5,654 nucleotides of DNA from the NCBI GenBank assembly GCA_001791465.1, contig MGER01000037.1, forward strand, positions 8,604 through 14,257, read 5' to 3'. Under the pieces are notes generated by a model, which saw only the letters and a list, made by a program, of their open reading frames with translations, was not told the DNA's origin and searched no databases. The stretch comes from Candidatus Uhrbacteria bacterium RIFCSPLOWO2_02_FULL_49_11. GTDB taxonomy: Bacteria > Patescibacteriota > Patescibacteriia > 2-02-FULL-49-11. Shown here one piece after another: positions 4,690 through 5,654 of the stretch (the first letter of the stretch is position 1; the number at the start of each line of letters is the position of its first letter). Made by a program: the position numbers and the translations under genes.

Positions 4690-5654
4690 AATTCTATTTC
4701 AGGCTCCAGAGAAATGCCAGTTTTTTTCGCAGTTTCTTCGCGGATGTAATTAATGAACGAGAGCATGTCTTCCGAGGCACCCTGTCCCTTGTCGTTGGTT
4801 TGAAAGAAATTACCATGGGAGGCTGAAATATGTGCTGATCTTAAGTTCGCCCCCAGGCCGAAGAGCCGGTCAATATTTGCGCCCGCGGAGACAGGCACAT
4901 GATGCTCTGCCGCATCTTGCGAGGGTATGTTTTTGAAGACACAGCCTGCGGTTCCCGCGGCAGTCTGCGTGGCATTTTTATATGATTGCCACGCCTTATA
5001 ATAGAGGTCAAATTTTTGCCAGAGCGGCTCATCTGCGCGCGAAAGCATAAGGGTCACTTCCCACACGAGCCATTCCCTTTTTTGCTGTAAAATACTATGG
5101 TCATAGCCAAATGCGAAACGGTCATGCGGCCAAGTCGTGATTTCACCCGTGCGGATATGGAGGAGTGTCGCTTCTTTTACATAGCGGTCAAAATTATCAG
5201 GGCCGCCATGGACGTTGTTGCGCAAAGCTCCCCCGACGCGGGCAGGAATGCCGAAGAAAGACTCTAATCCAACCAGTTTTTCCTGGTGGGCGGTTGCGAT
5301 AAGCTGTTGCAGTGAGGTGCCTGCGCCTGCTTTCACTTCTTTTATCTGTAGTTCATGGGGAATGTAAGGTTTTTTCGGCGGGCTGGGGCGATCGTGACTG
5401 CTCACCTCCCACCGTGCGTCGTTCGGGTTCGGCATATCGTTCAGGTGGTCAGATTTTCTTGATGCGGAACTCGGCTGGCCTTCAGCCACCGTCCCGATAA
5501 GCCCCCCTCCTAATTTACCCTCGCTTATCGTGACTGCCTCGGACAATCCTCGCTGCGAAAGCTGCCCACCCTCACTTTTTATTATTTCAATGGAGGTATT
5601 ATTCGGCTGCAGAACCACCCCTCTCCATCCCGCGTCGGAAAAAAGCACATTGCT
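4677..5654 (-). CDS. murB: UDP-N-acetylenolpyruvoylglucosamine reductase MurB, 5' end outside window, with internal repeat insertion
   Basis: MurB is the cytosolic FAD enzyme that reduces UDP-GlcNAc-enolpyruvate with NADPH to UDP-MurNAc in peptidoglycan synthesis. The 325 visible residues open with SNVLFSDAGWRGVVL, the end of the FAD-binding GxGSNxL motif; the GTG at 5648 is this internal Val, not a start. Then come VKAGAGTSLQQLI, GLESFFGIPARVGGALRNNV, FAFGYDHS, TAGCVFKN, AGANIDRLFGLG, SHGNFF and LEPEIEFVGF at the end. By alignment from memory to E. coli MurB, the proton-donor Ser229 is Cys here (AGCVFKN), Glu325 is kept (LEPE), and Arg159 of the YRDS motif is Asp (GYDHS). About 70 residues between EIIK and ELQIKEV (about residues 27-97 of the visible part) have no counterpart in ordinary MurB; they are Ser, Gly, Pro and Asn rich and are coded by a palindromic repeat element. 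The frame runs through without a stop. Confidence 0.93.
   Translation of the reverse strand, partial: SNVLFSDAGWRGVVLQPNNTSIEIIKSEGGQLSQRGLSEAVTISEGKLGGGLIGTVAEGQPSSASRKSDHLNDMPNPNDARWEVSSHDRPSPPKKPYIPHELQIKEVKAGAGTSLQQLIATAHQEKLVGLESFFGIPARVGGALRNNVHGGPDNFDRYVKEATLLHIRTGEITTWPHDRFAFGYDHSILQQKREWLVWEVTLMLSRADEPLWQKFDLYYKAWQSYKNATQTAAGTAGCVFKNIPSQDAAEHHVPVSAGANIDRLFGLGANLRSAHISASHGNFFQTNDKGQGASEDMLSFINYIREETAKKTGISLEPEIEFVGF
5418..5577 (-). repeat. Palindromic repeat element, in-frame copy inside murB
   Basis: The outer plus-strand arms GGTGGTCAGATTTTC (5444-5458) and GAAAGCTGCCCACC (5557-5570) pair over 12 bases with small mismatches. Inside, GGCTG (5473-5477) pairs with CAGCC (5483-5487), and GTCCCGATAAGC (5491-5502) pairs with GCTTATCGTGAC (5523-5534) with one mismatch. 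Conserved blocks shared with 746-840, in the same order, are GTCGTTCGG (5418), GATTTTCTTG, GGAACTCG, GTCCCG, TCCTCGCTGCGAAA (5547-5560) and CCTCACTT (5570-5577). An extra ATCGTGACTGC pair occurs at 5391-5401 and 5527-5537. Exact borders are not certain. Confidence 0.75.

Overview
The window reads as a piece of a small-genome bacterium, most likely a Candidate Phyla Radiation (Patescibacteria, Parcubacteria-like) lineage. This is inferred from gene style and not proven: a divergent MurB, a LemA/TPM pair, a short heptad-repeat coiled-coil protein, a DUF4258-like small protein, weak or absent Shine-Dalgarno sites, and several kinds of short intergenic repeat. No rRNA, tRNA, CRISPR array, transposase or phage gene is visible.

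Layout. Bases 1-735 (minus) hold the N-terminal half of an archaeal-type phosphoenolpyruvate carboxylase; its 3' end lies outside the window. Bases 736-1055 are a non-coding divergent region with two hairpin elements close to the carboxylase gene and overlapping candidate promoters in an AT-rich stretch. Bases 1056-2138 (plus) encode a NYN-domain putative ribonuclease fused to a Cys-pair linker and a C-terminal cold-shock domain. It ends at a strong terminator (2174-2199) that also appears to serve the converging minus-strand genes. From 5654 down to 2198 all genes lie on the minus strand in the order murB (5' end cut off), a coiled-coil protein with its own promoter, lemA (ATGA overlap with the preceding gene), a TPM-domain membrane protein, and a small DUF4258-like protein.

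How the genes relate. LemA followed by a TPM (YgcG-like) protein is a recurrent bacterial pair associated with the envelope, and the upstream coiled-coil gene is translationally coupled to lemA, so these three and probably the DUF4258-like gene form one transcription unit. MurB makes UDP-N-acetylmuramate for peptidoglycan. The carboxylase and the NYN-CSD protein are separate divergent units (anaplerotic carbon metabolism and probable RNA processing).

The most striking signal is a family of palindromic repeats. A copy directly upstream of the carboxylase gene (746-840) and a copy lying in frame inside murB (about 5418-5577) share the same conserved blocks in the same order, while their hairpin arms differ in sequence but stay self-complementary. 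This resembles the Rickettsia palindromic elements that insert in frame into protein genes. A third hairpin (859-885) carries the same end motif. Other repeats also shape genes here: a period-type repeat supplies the apparent N-terminus of the TPM protein, a 21-bp tandem repeat codes one heptad per unit in the coiled-coil protein, and a 9-bp periodic repeat lies at two gene borders.
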